Below, piece by piece: positions 54,269-63,281 of a stretch of DNA of 64,000 nt; positions within the stretch are counted from its first letter, which is position 1, and the number at the start of each line of letters is the position of its first letter. A program made the position numbers and the translations under genes. This DNA is from Streptomyces ambofaciens ATCC 23877 (GTDB lineage: Bacteria; Actinomycetota; Actinomycetes; Streptomycetales; Streptomycetaceae), in the NCBI RefSeq assembly GCF_001267885.1, contig NZ_CP012382.1, positions 5,133,001-5,197,000 of the forward strand, read 5' to 3'. The notes below the pieces were generated by a model that ran no database searches, had not been told where the DNA came from, and worked only from the letters and a program-made list of their open reading frames with translations.

Positions 54269-55330
54269 GTGACCACACTGACCAAGACCGAGGACGCGCC
54301 GCCCCCCACCGGGCCGGAGGGCTTCCTGTCGGTCCGGGACCTGAGCGTGCGGTTCGCCACGGAGGACGGTGTCGTCAAGGCGGTCGACGGGCTCTCCTTC
54401 GACGTGCAGCGGGGCCGGACCCTGGGCATCGTCGGCGAGTCCGGCTCGGGCAAGTCCGTGACCAACCTGACGATCCTGGGCCTGCACAACCCGCGGACCA
54501 CCACCGTCGACGGCGAGATCGTCTTCGACGGCAAGGAACTCGTCACCGCCACCGAGCGGGAGCTGGAGCGGTTGCGCGGCAACCGGATCGCCATGATCTT
54601 CCAGGACCCGCTGACGGCGATGTCCCCGTACTACACCGTGGGCCGGCAGATCGCCGAGCCGTTCCGCAAGCACACCGGTTGCTCCAAGCAGGAGGCGTGG
54701 AACCGGGCGGTGGAGATGCTCGGCAAGGTCGGCATCCCCAACCCGGCCCAGCGCGCCAAGGACTACCCGCACCAGTTCTCCGGTGGTATGCGCCAGCGCG
54801 CGATGATCGCCATGGCGCTGGTCTGCGACCCCGACCTGCTGATCGCCGACGAGCCGACGACCGCGCTGGACGTGACGGTGCAGGCGCAGATCCTGGACCT
54901 GCTCAAGGACCTCCAGCAGGAGTTCGGCTCGGCGATCGTCTTCATCACCCACGACCTCGGTGTCATCGCCGACATCGCCGACGACATCATGGTGATGTAC
55001 GCGGGCAGCGCGATCGAGCGGGGGAGCACCGAGGAGGTGCTCAGGGCGCCCCGGCACCCGTACACCTGGGGCCTGCTGAACTCGATGCCCCGACTGGACT
55101 CCGACCTCAGCGCCGCGCTCGAGCCGATCCCCGGCACGCCGCCGTCGCTGCTCGGCCCGCCCTCCGGTTGCCGCTTCCACCCCCGCTGCACGTTCCAGGA
55201 CCGGGTCGGCGGCAACCGCTGCGTGACCGAACGACCGCTGCTGGGCGAGGACCGGTCGTCCGCGTGCCACCTGACGGCGGAGCAGAAGCGGACCATCTTC
55301 ATCGAAGAGATCAAGCCCCGACTGGGCTAG
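54269..55330 (+). CDS. bldKD: BldKD-like oligopeptide ABC ATPase (DppD/OppD type)
   Basis: 353 residues. Walker A GESGSGKS at residues 56-63, the ABC signature [15 protein letters not shown], Walker [14 protein letters not shown]-loop ITHDLG and the oligopeptide/dipeptide C-terminal cysteine motif ([19 protein letters not shown]...CHL), which can bind an Fe-S cluster in related proteins. It powers peptide import with the partner ATPase. GTG 54269 is preceded by GGAAGAGGA. Confidence 0.9.
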   Translation: MTTLTKTEDAPPPTGPEGFLSVRDLSVRFATEDGVVKAVDGLSFDVQRGRTLGIVGESGSGKSVTNLTILGLHNPRTTTVDGEIVFDGKELVTATERELERLRGNRIAMIFQDPLTAMSPYYTVGRQIAEPFRKHTGCSKQEAWNRAVEMLGKVGIPNPAQRAKDYPHQFSGGMRQRAMIAMALVCDPDLLIADEPTTALDVTVQAQILDLLKDLQQEFGSAIVFITHDLGVIADIADDIMVMYAGSAIERGSTEEVLRAPRHPYTWGLLNSMPRLDSDLSAALEPIPGTPPSLLGPPSGCRFHPRCTFQDRVGGNRCVTERPLLGEDRSSACHLTAEQKRTIFIEEIKPRLG

Positions 55331-55382
55331 GGCCCGACCGGCCCACGGGCCGTGACGCCCGCAAGGAGGAGCTGCCCGCCGC

Positions 55383-55400
55383 ATGAAAGAGGAATCATGA
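55383..55400 (+). other. Five-codon mini-ORF (MKEES) ahead of the BldKE-like gene
   Basis: AAGGAGGAG at 55362 precedes ATG 55383, which reads MKEES and stops at TGA 55398-55400. That stop overlaps the ATG of the ATPase gene (55397) as ATGA. The stop-start overlap would let ribosomes reinitiate. Confidence 0.35.
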
Positions 55401-56527
55401 AAGAAGACCTCGTCCTCCCCGCCCCGCGCGAGGCCGCGGCCGGCGGGCCGGGGGAGCCGCTGCTGGTGGCGGAGGGCCTGACCAAGCACTTCCCGGTCAA
55501 GGGCGGCTTCCCCATCCGGCGGACCGTGGGCCATGTCCAGGCCGTCGACGGCATCGACCTGACCGTGCACTCCGGCGAGAGCTTCGGCCTGGTCGGTGAG
55601 TCCGGCTGCGGCAAGTCGACCACGGGCCGGCTGATCACCCGCCTGATGGAGCCGACCGGCGGGCGGATCACGTACCGGGGCCAGGACATCTCCCACGCCA
55701 GTCGCAGGGGTCTCGCGCCGATCCGGTCCGAGATCCAGATGATCTTCCAGGACCCGTACTCCTCGCTGAACCCGCGGCAGACGGTCGGCAAGATCATCTC
55801 GGGTCCGATGGAGATCAACGGCATCGACCCGGCCGGCGGCCGGGAGAAGCGCGTCCGGGAGCTGCTGGAGACCGTCGGCCTCAACCCCGAGCACTACAAC
55901 CGGTTCCCGCACGAGTTCTCCGGCGGCCAGCGCCAGCGCATCGGCGTCGCCCGCGCCCTGGCCCTGGAGCCGAAGCTGATCGTGGCCGACGAGCCGGTCT
56001 CCGCGCTCGACGTGTCCATCCAGGCCCAGGTGGTGAACCTGCTCCAGAAGGTGCAGAAGGAACTGGGCATCGCCTTCCTGTTCATCGCCCACGACCTGGC
56101 CGTCGTCCGGCACTTCTCCCAGCGCGTCGCCGTCATGTACCTGGGCAAGGTGATCGAGGTCGGGGACCGGGACTCCATCTACACCCGGCCGCGGCACCCC
56201 TACACCCACGCCCTGTTGTCCGCCGTGCCCGAGGTGAACCTCGCGGACGGCGAGACCGGCCGGCGCGAGCGCATCCGCCTGGCCGGCGACGTGCCGTCCC
56301 CGATCAACCCGCCCTCGGGCTGCCGCTTCCGCACCCGGTGCTGGAAGGCCCAGGACAAGTGCGCGAGCGAGGTGCCGCCGCTGGTGCGCATCGAGGGCAA
56401 CCGCGAGGGTCACCTGACGGCCTGCCACTTCCCGGAGGAGCCGACGATCGCGGCCCGCGAGGAGGACATCGTCCTGGACCCGGCGCTGGCCGCGCTGGAG
56501 GAGGCGGACAAGGACCGGTCCGCCTGA
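55397..56527 (+). CDS. bldKE: BldKE-like oligopeptide ABC ATPase (DppF/OppF type)
   Basis: 376 residues. Walker A GESGCGKS at 67-74, signature [15 protein letters not shown], Walker [14 protein letters not shown]-loop IAHDLA, and a C-terminal cysteine motif [15 protein letters not shown]. Its central 300 bp (55767-56066) differs at only three bases from the inverted paralogue at 57087-57386. A longer frame back to GTG 55352 exists, but 55397 is the sensible start. It shares a terminator with the convergent paralogue. Confidence 0.9.
   Translation: MKEDLVLPAPREAAAGGPGEPLLVAEGLTKHFPVKGGFPIRRTVGHVQAVDGIDLTVHSGESFGLVGESGCGKSTTGRLITRLMEPTGGRITYRGQDISHASRRGLAPIRSEIQMIFQDPYSSLNPRQTVGKIISGPMEINGIDPAGGREKRVRELLETVGLNPEHYNRFPHEFSGGQRQRIGVARALALEPKLIVADEPVSALDVSIQAQVVNLLQKVQKELGIAFLFIAHDLAVVRHFSQRVAVMYLGKVIEVGDRDSIYTRPRHPYTHALLSAVPEVNLADGETGRRERIRLAGDVPSPINPPSGCRFRTRCWKAQDKCASEVPPLVRIEGNREGHLTACHFPEEPTIAAREEDIVLDPALAALEEADKDRSA
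55767..56066. repeat. Inverted repeat arm 1 (near-identical ATPase tract)
   Basis: About 300 bp that match the reverse complement of 57087-57386 with three silent mismatches. Homology falls off sharply on both sides, as expected for a gene-conversion tract. Arms lie symmetrically about 56.58 kb. Confidence 0.85.
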
Positions 56528-56548
56528 CCCGCCGGTGCCCGTGAACGG

Positions 56549-56590
56549 ACCGAGGGCCCGCGCCTGGGGAGGCGCGGGCCCTCGGTTTCC
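56549..56590. terminator. Bidirectional terminator between the two peptide-transport operons
   Basis: ACCGAGGGCCCGCGCC (56549-56564) pairs perfectly with GGCGCGGGCCCTCGGT (56571-56586) around TGGGGA, followed by TTCC. It serves the plus-strand operon directly and lies 80 bp past the end of the minus-strand operon. Confidence 0.9.
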
Positions 56591-56670
56591 CTGGAGCGGA
56601 CGTTCCGGGCTCGGGTCAATGGGCCGAGGAGGTCCGTTCCGCGGGCGGTGCCGACAGAAAAGGGGTGTTG

Positions 56671-57711
56671 TCAGGCGGCCGCCCGGGGGCTCTTGGTGAG
56701 ACGGGGCGAGGGTACGTCATCCGTCTCCGGGTAGTGGCACGCGGTCAGGTGTCCGGGCTTGTTGCCCTCCACCTGCACCAGCGGCGGCACCTCGGACGCG
56801 CACTTCTCCGTCGCCTTCCAGCACCGGGTGCGGAAGCGGCAGCCCGAGGGCGGGTTGATCGGGGACGGCACGTCACCCACGAGCCGGATGCGCTCGCGGG
56901 GCGTGTCGTCCACGGTGGCCTCGGGTACGGCGGACAGCAGGGCGCGCGTGTAGGGGTGCCGCGGGTTGTCGTACAGGTCGTCGCGGTCGGCTATCTCCAT
57001 GATCTTACCGAGGTACATGACCGCGACGCGCTGGGAGAAGTGCCGCACGATGGCCAGGTCGTGGGCGATGAACACGAACGCGATGCCCAGTTCCTTCTGC
57101 ACCTTCTGGAGCAGGTTCACCACCTGGGCCTGGATGGACACGTCGAGCGCGGAGACCGGCTCGTCGGCCACGATCAGCTTCGGTTCCAGGGCCAGGGCGC
57201 GGGCGACGCCGATGCGCTGGCGCTGGCCGCCGGAGAACTCGTGCGGGAACCGGTTGTAGTGCTCGGGGTTGAGACCGACGGTCTCCAGCAGCTCCCGGAC
57301 GCGCTTCTCCCGACCGCCGGCCGGGTCGATGCCGTTGATCTCCATCGGACCCGAGATGATCTTGCCGACCGTCTGCCGCGGGTTGAGGGACGCGTACGGG
57401 TCCTGGAAGATCATCTGGATCTCGGACCGGATCGGCGCGAGTGCCCGGCGCCCGGCGTGCGTGATGTCCTGGCCCCGGTAGGTGACCTTGCCGCCCGTGG
57501 GCTCCATCAGGCGGGTGATCAGCCGGCCGGTCGTCGACTTGCCGCAGCCGGACTCACCGACCAGGCCGAGGCTCTCGCCCTCGCGCACCGTGAAGTCCAG
57601 GCCGTCCACCGCCCGGACCGCACCGACGGTCCGCGGGATCGGGAAGCCGCCCTTGATCGGGAAGTGCTTGGTCAGACCGCTGACGTCCAGGAGCGTTTCC
57701 GCGTTGCTCAT
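56671..57711 (-). CDS. Oligopeptide ABC ATPase (DppF type), second operon
   Basis: 346 residues. Walker A GESGCGKS, signature [15 protein letters not shown], Walker [14 protein letters not shown]-loop IAHDLA and [15 protein letters not shown] near the end. Very close paralogue of the BldKE-like protein; residues about 110-210 are encoded by the near-identical tract. ATG 57711 follows the partner ATPase gene by 26 bp. Last gene of operon 2. Confidence 0.9.
   Translation of the reverse strand: MSNAETLLDVSGLTKHFPIKGGFPIPRTVGAVRAVDGLDFTVREGESLGLVGESGCGKSTTGRLITRLMEPTGGKVTYRGQDITHAGRRALAPIRSEIQMIFQDPYASLNPRQTVGKIISGPMEINGIDPAGGREKRVRELLETVGLNPEHYNRFPHEFSGGQRQRIGVARALALEPKLIVADEPVSALDVSIQAQVVNLLQKVQKELGIAFVFIAHDLAIVRHFSQRVAVMYLGKIMEIADRDDLYDNPRHPYTRALLSAVPEATVDDTPRERIRLVGDVPSPINPPSGCRFRTRCWKATEKCASEVPPLVQVEGNKPGHLTACHYPETDDVPSPRLTKSPRAAA
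57087..57386. repeat. Inverted repeat arm 2 (near-identical ATPase tract)
   Basis: Reverse-complement partner of 55767-56066, with three mismatches in 300 bp, all at third codon positions. Confidence 0.85.
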
Positions 57712-57737
57712 GATGGTGAAGTCCTGTCTCTTGTACG

Positions 57738-58775
57738 TCAGTTGTGCCGGGTACCGGCGAAGTCGGCGAACAGCTCCTGGCGCTGTTCCGGGGGCAGGTG
57801 GCAGGCGGACCCCCGGCCCTTCTCCACCTGGAGCAGGGGCTGCTCCGAGGAGCACAGCCCGCCGGGGACCTTCTCGACGAAGGCGCAGCGCGGGTGGAAC
57901 CGGCAGCCGGTGGGCGGGTTCAGCAGCGAGGGCGGCGAACCGGGGATCGGCTCCAGCGGCACGTCGACCGGACCGTCGAGGCTCGGCATGGAGCTCATCA
58001 GGCCCAGCGTGTACGGGTGCTGCGGGTCGCGCAGCACCTCGTGCTTGGTACCGCGCTCCACGCACCGGCCGCCGTACATCACCAGCACGTCGTCCGCGAT
58101 GTCCGCGATGACACCGAGGTCGTGGGTGATGAAGATGATGGCCGTGCCGAACTCCTGCTGGAGGTCCTTGAGCAGGTCCATGATCTGCGCCTGGACCGTC
58201 ACGTCCAGGGCCGTGGTCGGCTCGTCCGCGATGAGCAGCTCGGGGTCGCAGACCAGCGCCATGGCGATCATCGCGCGCTGGCGCATACCGCCGGAGAACT
58301 GGTGCGGGTAGTCGTCGACCCGGACCTCCGGCTGCGGGATGCCCACCCGGCGCAGCATCTCGATCGCCCGCTCCCGGGCCTCCTTCTTGGAGGCGCCGGT
58401 GTGCTTGCGGTAGGTCTCGCTGATCTGCTTGCCGATGGTGTGGTACGGCGACAGCGAGGCCAGCGCGTCCTGGAAGATCATCGCCATCTTGTTGCCGCGC
58501 AGCCGCTCCAGCTCGCGCTCGGTGGCGGTGAGCAGGTCCTTGCCGTCGAGGACGATCTCGCCGTCGATCGCGGTGCGGTCCCGGTCGTGCAGGCCCAGGA
58601 TCGTCAGGTTGGTGACCGACTTGCCGGAGCCCGACTCGCCGACGATGCCGAGCGTCTTGCCCTTGGCGAGGTCGAAGGAGAGCCCGTCGACGGCCTTGAC
58701 GATGCCGTCCTCGGTGGAGAAGTGGACCTTCAGGTCCCTGACGGAGAGGAAGGGCTGCTGTTCGGTGCTCGTCAC
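57738..58775 (-). CDS. Oligopeptide ABC ATPase (DppD type), second operon
   Basis: 345 residues. Walker A GESGSGKS, signature [15 protein letters not shown], Walker [14 protein letters not shown]-loop ITHDLG and C-terminal motif [19 protein letters not shown]. Paralogous to the BldKD-like protein but less similar than the DppF-type pair. GTG 58775 is the start; 72 bp separate it from the permease gene. Confidence 0.9.
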   Translation of the reverse strand: MTSTEQQPFLSVRDLKVHFSTEDGIVKAVDGLSFDLAKGKTLGIVGESGSGKSVTNLTILGLHDRDRTAIDGEIVLDGKDLLTATERELERLRGNKMAMIFQDALASLSPYHTIGKQISETYRKHTGASKKEARERAIEMLRRVGIPQPEVRVDDYPHQFSGGMRQRAMIAMALVCDPELLIADEPTTALDVTVQAQIMDLLKDLQQEFGTAIIFITHDLGVIADIADDVLVMYGGRCVERGTKHEVLRDPQHPYTLGLMSSMPSLDGPVDVPLEPIPGSPPSLLNPPTGCRFHPRCAFVEKVPGGLCSSEQPLLQVEKGRGSACHLPPEQRQELFADFAGTRHN

Positions 58776-58847
58776 GGGGACGCTCCAGGAGGTGATGCGG
58801 GGGGTAGCCGGGTGGGGCGGTGGGAGGGGCGACTACGGCGGCGGAGG

Positions 58848-59828
58848 TCAGGCGAGCCGGATCCGCGGGTCGATGAGGGCGTAGACCGCGTCGACGATGA
58901 TGTTGAAGAACACGATCGCGCCGGCCGCGAGCACGGTGACACCGAGCTGCATGGGCAGGTCGCTCTGGTTCACGGCCTGCACCGCGAGCCGCCCGATGCC
59001 CGGGAGGGAGAACACCGACTCGGTGATGATGGCGCCGCCGATCAGAGTGCCCAGGTCGATGCCGAAGAGGGTGACGATCGGGCCCATCGCGCCGCGCCAG
59101 GCGAACCGGAAGAAGACGTTGGCCCGGGACAGGCCCTTGGCGCGGGCGGTGCGGACGTAGTCCTCGCTGAGCTGCTCCACCATCTGGGAGCGCGTCATAC
59201 GGGTGTAGTTGGCGGTGAAGATGATCGACAGCACCAGCCAGGGCAGCAGCAGACCGGAGAGCCAGGCGGCCGGGTTCTCGGAGAACGGCGTCCACGAGGG
59301 CTGGCTGAAGATGCCGAGCTCCGAGACCAGGAAGAACATGGCGACGTAGCCGACGAAGTAGATCTGGAGCGAGGAGCCGAGCAGCGACACCGAACTGGCG
59401 AACTTGTCCAGGAACTTGCCCTGCTTGAGCGCGGCGAGCATGCCCGCGCCGACACCGATGATCAGGAAGAAGAACGCCGCGCCGAAGGCGAGTGAGAGGG
59501 TCATCGGCAGGCGGTCCATGATCGTGCCGAACACGGGCTCGTTGTTGGCGAACGAGTAACCGAGGCAGGGCGCGTCGCAGTAGCCGTACCCGCCGTAGTC
59601 GCGTCCGGAGAACACGCCCACGAGCCAGTGCCAGAACTGCATGACGATCGACTCGTCGATGCCCATGTTCTGCCGGATCTTCTCCAGGGCCTCCGGCGTG
59701 CAGTTCTTTCCGCAGGACATCATCGCGGGGTCACGCGGGATCGCGTAGAAGAGCCAGAAGGTGACGGCACTGATGATCAGCAGGATGACCATCGCACCGA
59801 TGACTCGGCGGACTAGGAAGCGGAGCAT
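58848..59828 (-). CDS. Oligopeptide ABC permease (DppB type), second operon
   Basis: 326 residues. Begins MLRFLVRRVIGAMVILLIISAVTFWLF; six membrane segments; EAA loop EDYVRTARAKGLSRANVFFRFAWRGAMGPIVTLFG. It has the same outer cysteine pattern as its operon 1 paralogue (MMSCGKNC, YCDAPC). It acts with the DppC-type permease at 61773. ATG 59828 is followed upstream by an intercistronic hairpin. Confidence 0.88.
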   Translation of the reverse strand: MLRFLVRRVIGAMVILLIISAVTFWLFYAIPRDPAMMSCGKNCTPEALEKIRQNMGIDESIVMQFWHWLVGVFSGRDYGGYGYCDAPCLGYSFANNEPVFGTIMDRLPMTLSLAFGAAFFFLIIGVGAGMLAALKQGKFLDKFASSVSLLGSSLQIYFVGYVAMFFLVSELGIFSQPSWTPFSENPAAWLSGLLLPWLVLSIIFTANYTRMTRSQMVEQLSEDYVRTARAKGLSRANVFFRFAWRGAMGPIVTLFGIDLGTLIGGAIITESVFSLPGIGRLAVQAVNQSDLPMQLGVTVLAAGAIVFFNIIVDAVYALIDPRIRLA

Positions 59829-59882
59829 GGGGCGTGACTTTCCGGACGGGGCGCCGTCGCCGGGGGCGTGGAGGGGGGTGGG

Positions 59883-59923
59883 CCCCAAGGGGCGGTCGCG
59901 TGGATGGTGACCGCCCCTCGGGG
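59883..59923 (-). terminator. Intra-operon hairpin after the binding-protein gene (operon 2)
   Basis: GGGGCGGTC (59889-59897) pairs perfectly with GACCGCCCC (59909-59917), extended by CCCC/GGGG outer pairing across a small internal loop. It lies 12 bp beyond the binding-protein stop, the same place as the hairpin in operon 1. Confidence 0.65.
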
Positions 59924-59934
59924 TTCGTTCGCGC

Positions 59935-61692
59935 TTACTTCTTGGCGTAGAGCTTGCAGAGCGCGATGCAGTTGTTGCCGCCGTCGTAGACGACGTTGCC
60001 GACCTTGGATCCGTACATCCAGTTGCGGATCTTGTGGTAGTCCGGGACGACCGGCGCGAGTTCCATGATCTGGCGGTCGATGGCGCCCCAGGCCTTGTTG
60101 GCCTCGTCCGGGTCGGTGATCTTCGCGGCGGCGTCGATCGCCTTGTTCACACCGGTGTCGTTCAGCTGGGCGTAGTTGTTGCGGCCGTCGCCGATGTTCT
60201 CGCCGTGCCAGCAGGGGTAGAAGACCGAGTAGCCGTTCGGCCAGTCGGGGCTCCAGCCGGCGCCGAACAGGTCGTACTCGTTGTCGATCTTGCCGATCTG
60301 GGTGTAGAAGGTCGACTTGTCGACCTGCTTGTTCACGACCTCGAAGCCGGCCGCCTCCAGGGCGTTCTTGACCGCGACGGCGACCTTCACCTGCGTGTCC
60401 GACTGCTGGTAGGCGATGACGAGCTTCTGGCCGAGCTTGCCGGCCTCCTTCAGCAGCGCCTTGGCCTTGGCCGGGTCGCCGCCGGGCTTCTTCGTCGTGC
60501 CGTAGAGGTCGAACTTCTGGTAGCCGGGGGTGACCGGGCTGAGGATGGTGGTGGCGATCTCGGTGCTGTAGGCACCGCCGCTGATGGTCTGGAGCTGCTG
60601 GTGCGGCCACGCCCAGTTGATCGCCTGGCGGACCTTGAGGTCCGTGATGCGGGTGGTGTTGATCGGCCAGTAGTAGGTGACCGTGTCGACCCGGGTGAGG
60701 ACCCGCTTCTTGTACTCGGCGTTGGTGAGCACCTGCGCGATGCGCTCGGGGGCGATCTCATTGAAGATCGACATCGTGTACTGGTCGTTGCCCTTGTCCG
60801 CGATGTAGCGGTCGGTCGAGGCGACCAGCTCGAAGCCGAACTGGAAGTGGTAGCCGTCCGGGTAGGCGTTGCGGATCGGGTCCGTCTTCGGGTCCCAGTG
60901 CTCGTTGCGCACGAAGGTCATGGACTTGCCGACGCTACGGCTCTTGATCTTGTACGGGCCGCAGGAGACCGGCTTCTTGTCGTACTTCTCCTTGGTGTCG
61001 AGCTTCTTGGGCACCAGGGAGTAACCACGCATGGCGACCGTGAAGTTGAAGTCGCTGCGCGCCTCGTTGAGGCGGAAGGTGATGGTGTTGCCGTCGATCT
61101 CGATGGAGTCGAGGTGCTTGCCCTCGTAGGGGCCCTTGTACTTGTCGCCGCCCTCGAGCCAGCTCTGGACGAAGATCGGCCCCTCGGTGATGAACGGGGC
61201 GAAGATGCGCTCGAAGGTGTGGCGGACGTCCTCGACGGTGACGTCCGAGCCGTCCTCCCACTTCAGGCCGTCCTTCAGGGTGAAGGACCAGGTCCGGCCG
61301 CCGTCCTTCATGGTGCCGGCGTCCGTGGCGGCGTCGCCGACCAGGGTGGTGACGCCCTTGTCGTCGATCTTGTAGCCGGTCAGACCGCGCATGATCGGCA
61401 CGGTGATGGCGGCCTCGGTCGAGACGTAGATCTGCGCCGGGTCCATGTGGTCCATGTCGAACTGGTCCAGCGAGTAGATCGTCCCGCCCTTGACCGCGCC
61501 CTTGACCTCGGGCGCCGGGCCGGCCGAGTCGGCCTTGGAGCCGACCGCGATCTCGATGGTCTCGCTGCCGCTGACCTTGGGGCCGTCGTGCTTCGCGGAG
61601 GAGCCACCGTCCCCGCCGCATGCGGTCAGCACCGTGGACGAAGCCGCGACCACACCGGTGGCTATGAGGAAGTTTCTACGGGAGAAAGACAT
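59935..61692 (-). CDS. Oligopeptide-binding lipoprotein with Tat-type signal, second operon
   Basis: 585 residues. The signal sequence MSFSRRNFLIATGVVAASST has a twin-arginine motif (SRRNFLIA, R5-R6) and ends in lipobox LTAC (C25), indicating export by the Tat pathway and lipidation. SBP_bac_5 domain: YSLDQFDMDHMDPAQIYVSTEAAI, WSFTLKDGLKWEDGSDVTVEDVRHTFERI, VSCGPYKIKSRSVGKSM. RBS AGGTG lies 5 nt from ATG 61692. It is equivalent in operon position to BldKB but only moderately similar. Confidence 0.88.
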   Translation of the reverse strand: MSFSRRNFLIATGVVAASSTVLTACGGDGGSSAKHDGPKVSGSETIEIAVGSKADSAGPAPEVKGAVKGGTIYSLDQFDMDHMDPAQIYVSTEAAITVPIMRGLTGYKIDDKGVTTLVGDAATDAGTMKDGGRTWSFTLKDGLKWEDGSDVTVEDVRHTFERIFAPFITEGPIFVQSWLEGGDKYKGPYEGKHLDSIEIDGNTITFRLNEARSDFNFTVAMRGYSLVPKKLDTKEKYDKKPVSCGPYKIKSRSVGKSMTFVRNEHWDPKTDPIRNAYPDGYHFQFGFELVASTDRYIADKGNDQYTMSIFNEIAPERIAQVLTNAEYKKRVLTRVDTVTYYWPINTTRITDLKVRQAINWAWPHQQLQTISGGAYSTEIATTILSPVTPGYQKFDLYGTTKKPGGDPAKAKALLKEAGKLGQKLVIAYQQSDTQVKVAVAVKNALEAAGFEVVNKQVDKSTFYTQIGKIDNEYDLFGAGWSPDWPNGYSVFYPCWHGENIGDGRNNYAQLNDTGVNKAIDAAAKITDPDEANKAWGAIDRQIMELAPVVPDYHKIRNWMYGSKVGNVVYDGGNNCIALCKLYAKK

Positions 61693-61772
61693 GAGGCACC
61701 TGCCAGAGGAGGACGAACGGGACGGGACGGCCGGCCGGACGGCGTTGAACGAGCCGGGGCGGAACGGAGGGG

Positions 61773-62798
61773 TCAGCGCTTGGACTTCGGGTCGAGCGCG
61801 TCGCGCACCGAGTCGCCGAGGAGGTTGAAGGCGAGGACGAAGAGCACCATCGACACGCCCGGGAAGAGCATGAAGGTGAGGTCCTCGGTGTAGAACTGGG
61901 CGCCGCGCTGGATCATGACGCCCCAGTCCGGGGTCGGGTCGATGATGCCGACGCCGAGGAAGGCCAGCCCCGCCTCGGCGGTGACGAACGCCGGGAGCAT
62001 GAGGGTGGACTGGATGATGATCGGCGTCCACAGGTTGGGCAGCAGTTCCTTGAAGACGATCCGGAACGGGGACGCGCCCGTGACCTTGGCCGCCTCGACG
62101 AACTCCCGCTCGCGCAGGCCGAGGACCTGGCCGCGCAGCAACCGGGCGAGGGACGCCCAGCCGAAGGCCGACAGCACGAGGATCAGCGAGACGGCGCGCA
62201 GTGAGGTCGGGATGTTCTCGTCGCTCGCGACGAACAGGCCGTAGACCACCGGCATGAAGGCGATGAAGAAGAGCGTGGACGGGAACGAGAGCAGGATGTC
62301 GATGACCCGGCTGACGAAGTAGTCGGTCTTGCCGCCGAGGTAGCCCGCTGTGATGCCCACGACCACGCCGACGATCGCGGTGAGCAGGGTGGCGGCCACC
62401 GCGATGCCCAGCGACGTGCGGATGCCGTAGAGCAGGAACGTGAACACGTCCCGGCCGAGCTGCGGCTCGATGCCGAACCAGAACTCACCGCTCATCCCGC
62501 CGTTGGGACCGGCCGGGTAGGAGAAGGGGTCCAGCAGTTCGGGGCGCTCACTGGCGTAGGTCGTGTACGGGTTCTTGCCGTAGAGCTTGGCTATGAGTGG
62601 AGCCGCGAGCGCGATCACGAAGAAGAAGATCACGATGCACGCGGATATGACGCCCGTCTTGTCGCGCTTGAAGCGGGTCCAGGCCAGGCGCCCGGGGGAA
62701 CGGCTCTCGCTGCCCCGCGGGGAGGGCGTCGGCGACGTGACGACGCTGTCGTCGGTCACCTCGAGCGGGGCAGCCGCTGATGGAGTTGGGGGGGTCAT
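61773..62798 (-). CDS. Oligopeptide ABC permease (DppC type), second operon
   Basis: 341 residues. Six membrane segments; first helix GVISACIVIFFFVIALAAPLIAKLYGKNPY; EAA loop REREFVEAAKVTGASPFRIVFKELLPN; ends LLGDSVRDALDPKSKR. It is paralogous to the BldKA-like protein across its length, including the IAKLYGKNPYT segment. First gene of operon 2, with upstream blocks shared with operon 1. Confidence 0.88.
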   Translation of the reverse strand: MTPPTPSAAAPLEVTDDSVVTSPTPSPRGSESRSPGRLAWTRFKRDKTGVISACIVIFFFVIALAAPLIAKLYGKNPYTTYASERPELLDPFSYPAGPNGGMSGEFWFGIEPQLGRDVFTFLLYGIRTSLGIAVAATLLTAIVGVVVGITAGYLGGKTDYFVSRVIDILLSFPSTLFFIAFMPVVYGLFVASDENIPTSLRAVSLILVLSAFGWASLARLLRGQVLGLREREFVEAAKVTGASPFRIVFKELLPNLWTPIIIQSTLMLPAFVTAEAGLAFLGVGIIDPTPDWGVMIQRGAQFYTEDLTFMLFPGVSMVLFVLAFNLLGDSVRDALDPKSKR

Positions 62799-63281
62799 GG
62801 TGCTCCTGGCCCAAGGGAGGGTCTGATGACTCCGCAGGGCGTCCCCCTACGGGCTACGCCGGACTTTTTCAACGCAATTCGTTCAAGGTCAATAAAATCT
62901 GGAGCGGCTTGGCTTTCTCTTTACCTTCTTTACCCTTTCTTGGGTGAACCGTAGCTACGCGTGTAGTGTGCCGTGATCGATCCGTGCCCTACATCGGGCC
63001 AACTGGACTAATCAGGCAAGGCGTTCGTTATGCGGACGCGAGATCGTCGAAATGTGTACACCGAGCGTTCTGAATCCAACGGTTCGGCATCGGATGGTGA
63101 AGATCCGTTGCGCTCCATGTTCAAGATCCTTTGCGGCGGGTTATAGCACTCCGCCCCGACGCACCGTCAGGCGGGGGCGGTGTGATGTTGGGTTCCTCCA
63201 AAGGGAGGTATGCGTGTGCGGTGTGCACCTTTTGCCCTGATGCTGGCCGGTAATGGACCAGAGGGCACGAGGAGGCACTCC
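62799..63281. promoter_or_regulatory. 483-bp divergent AT-rich intergenic region
   Basis: Unusually AT-rich for this genome, especially 62865-62945. It holds the TCCAGATTTT and GAATTGCG blocks for operon 2 (62903-62864, minus), a GGTGTGCACC palindrome at 63220-63229 near the binding-protein gene, and GAGGAGG ahead of its ATG. No gene is recognisable inside. Confidence 0.5.

Noticed and set aside
53183..56428. A minus-strand open frame of more than 1,000 codons opposite the bldK-like permease and ATPases
   Set aside because: Antisense shadow; the plus-strand proteins have full motifs and ribosome sites.
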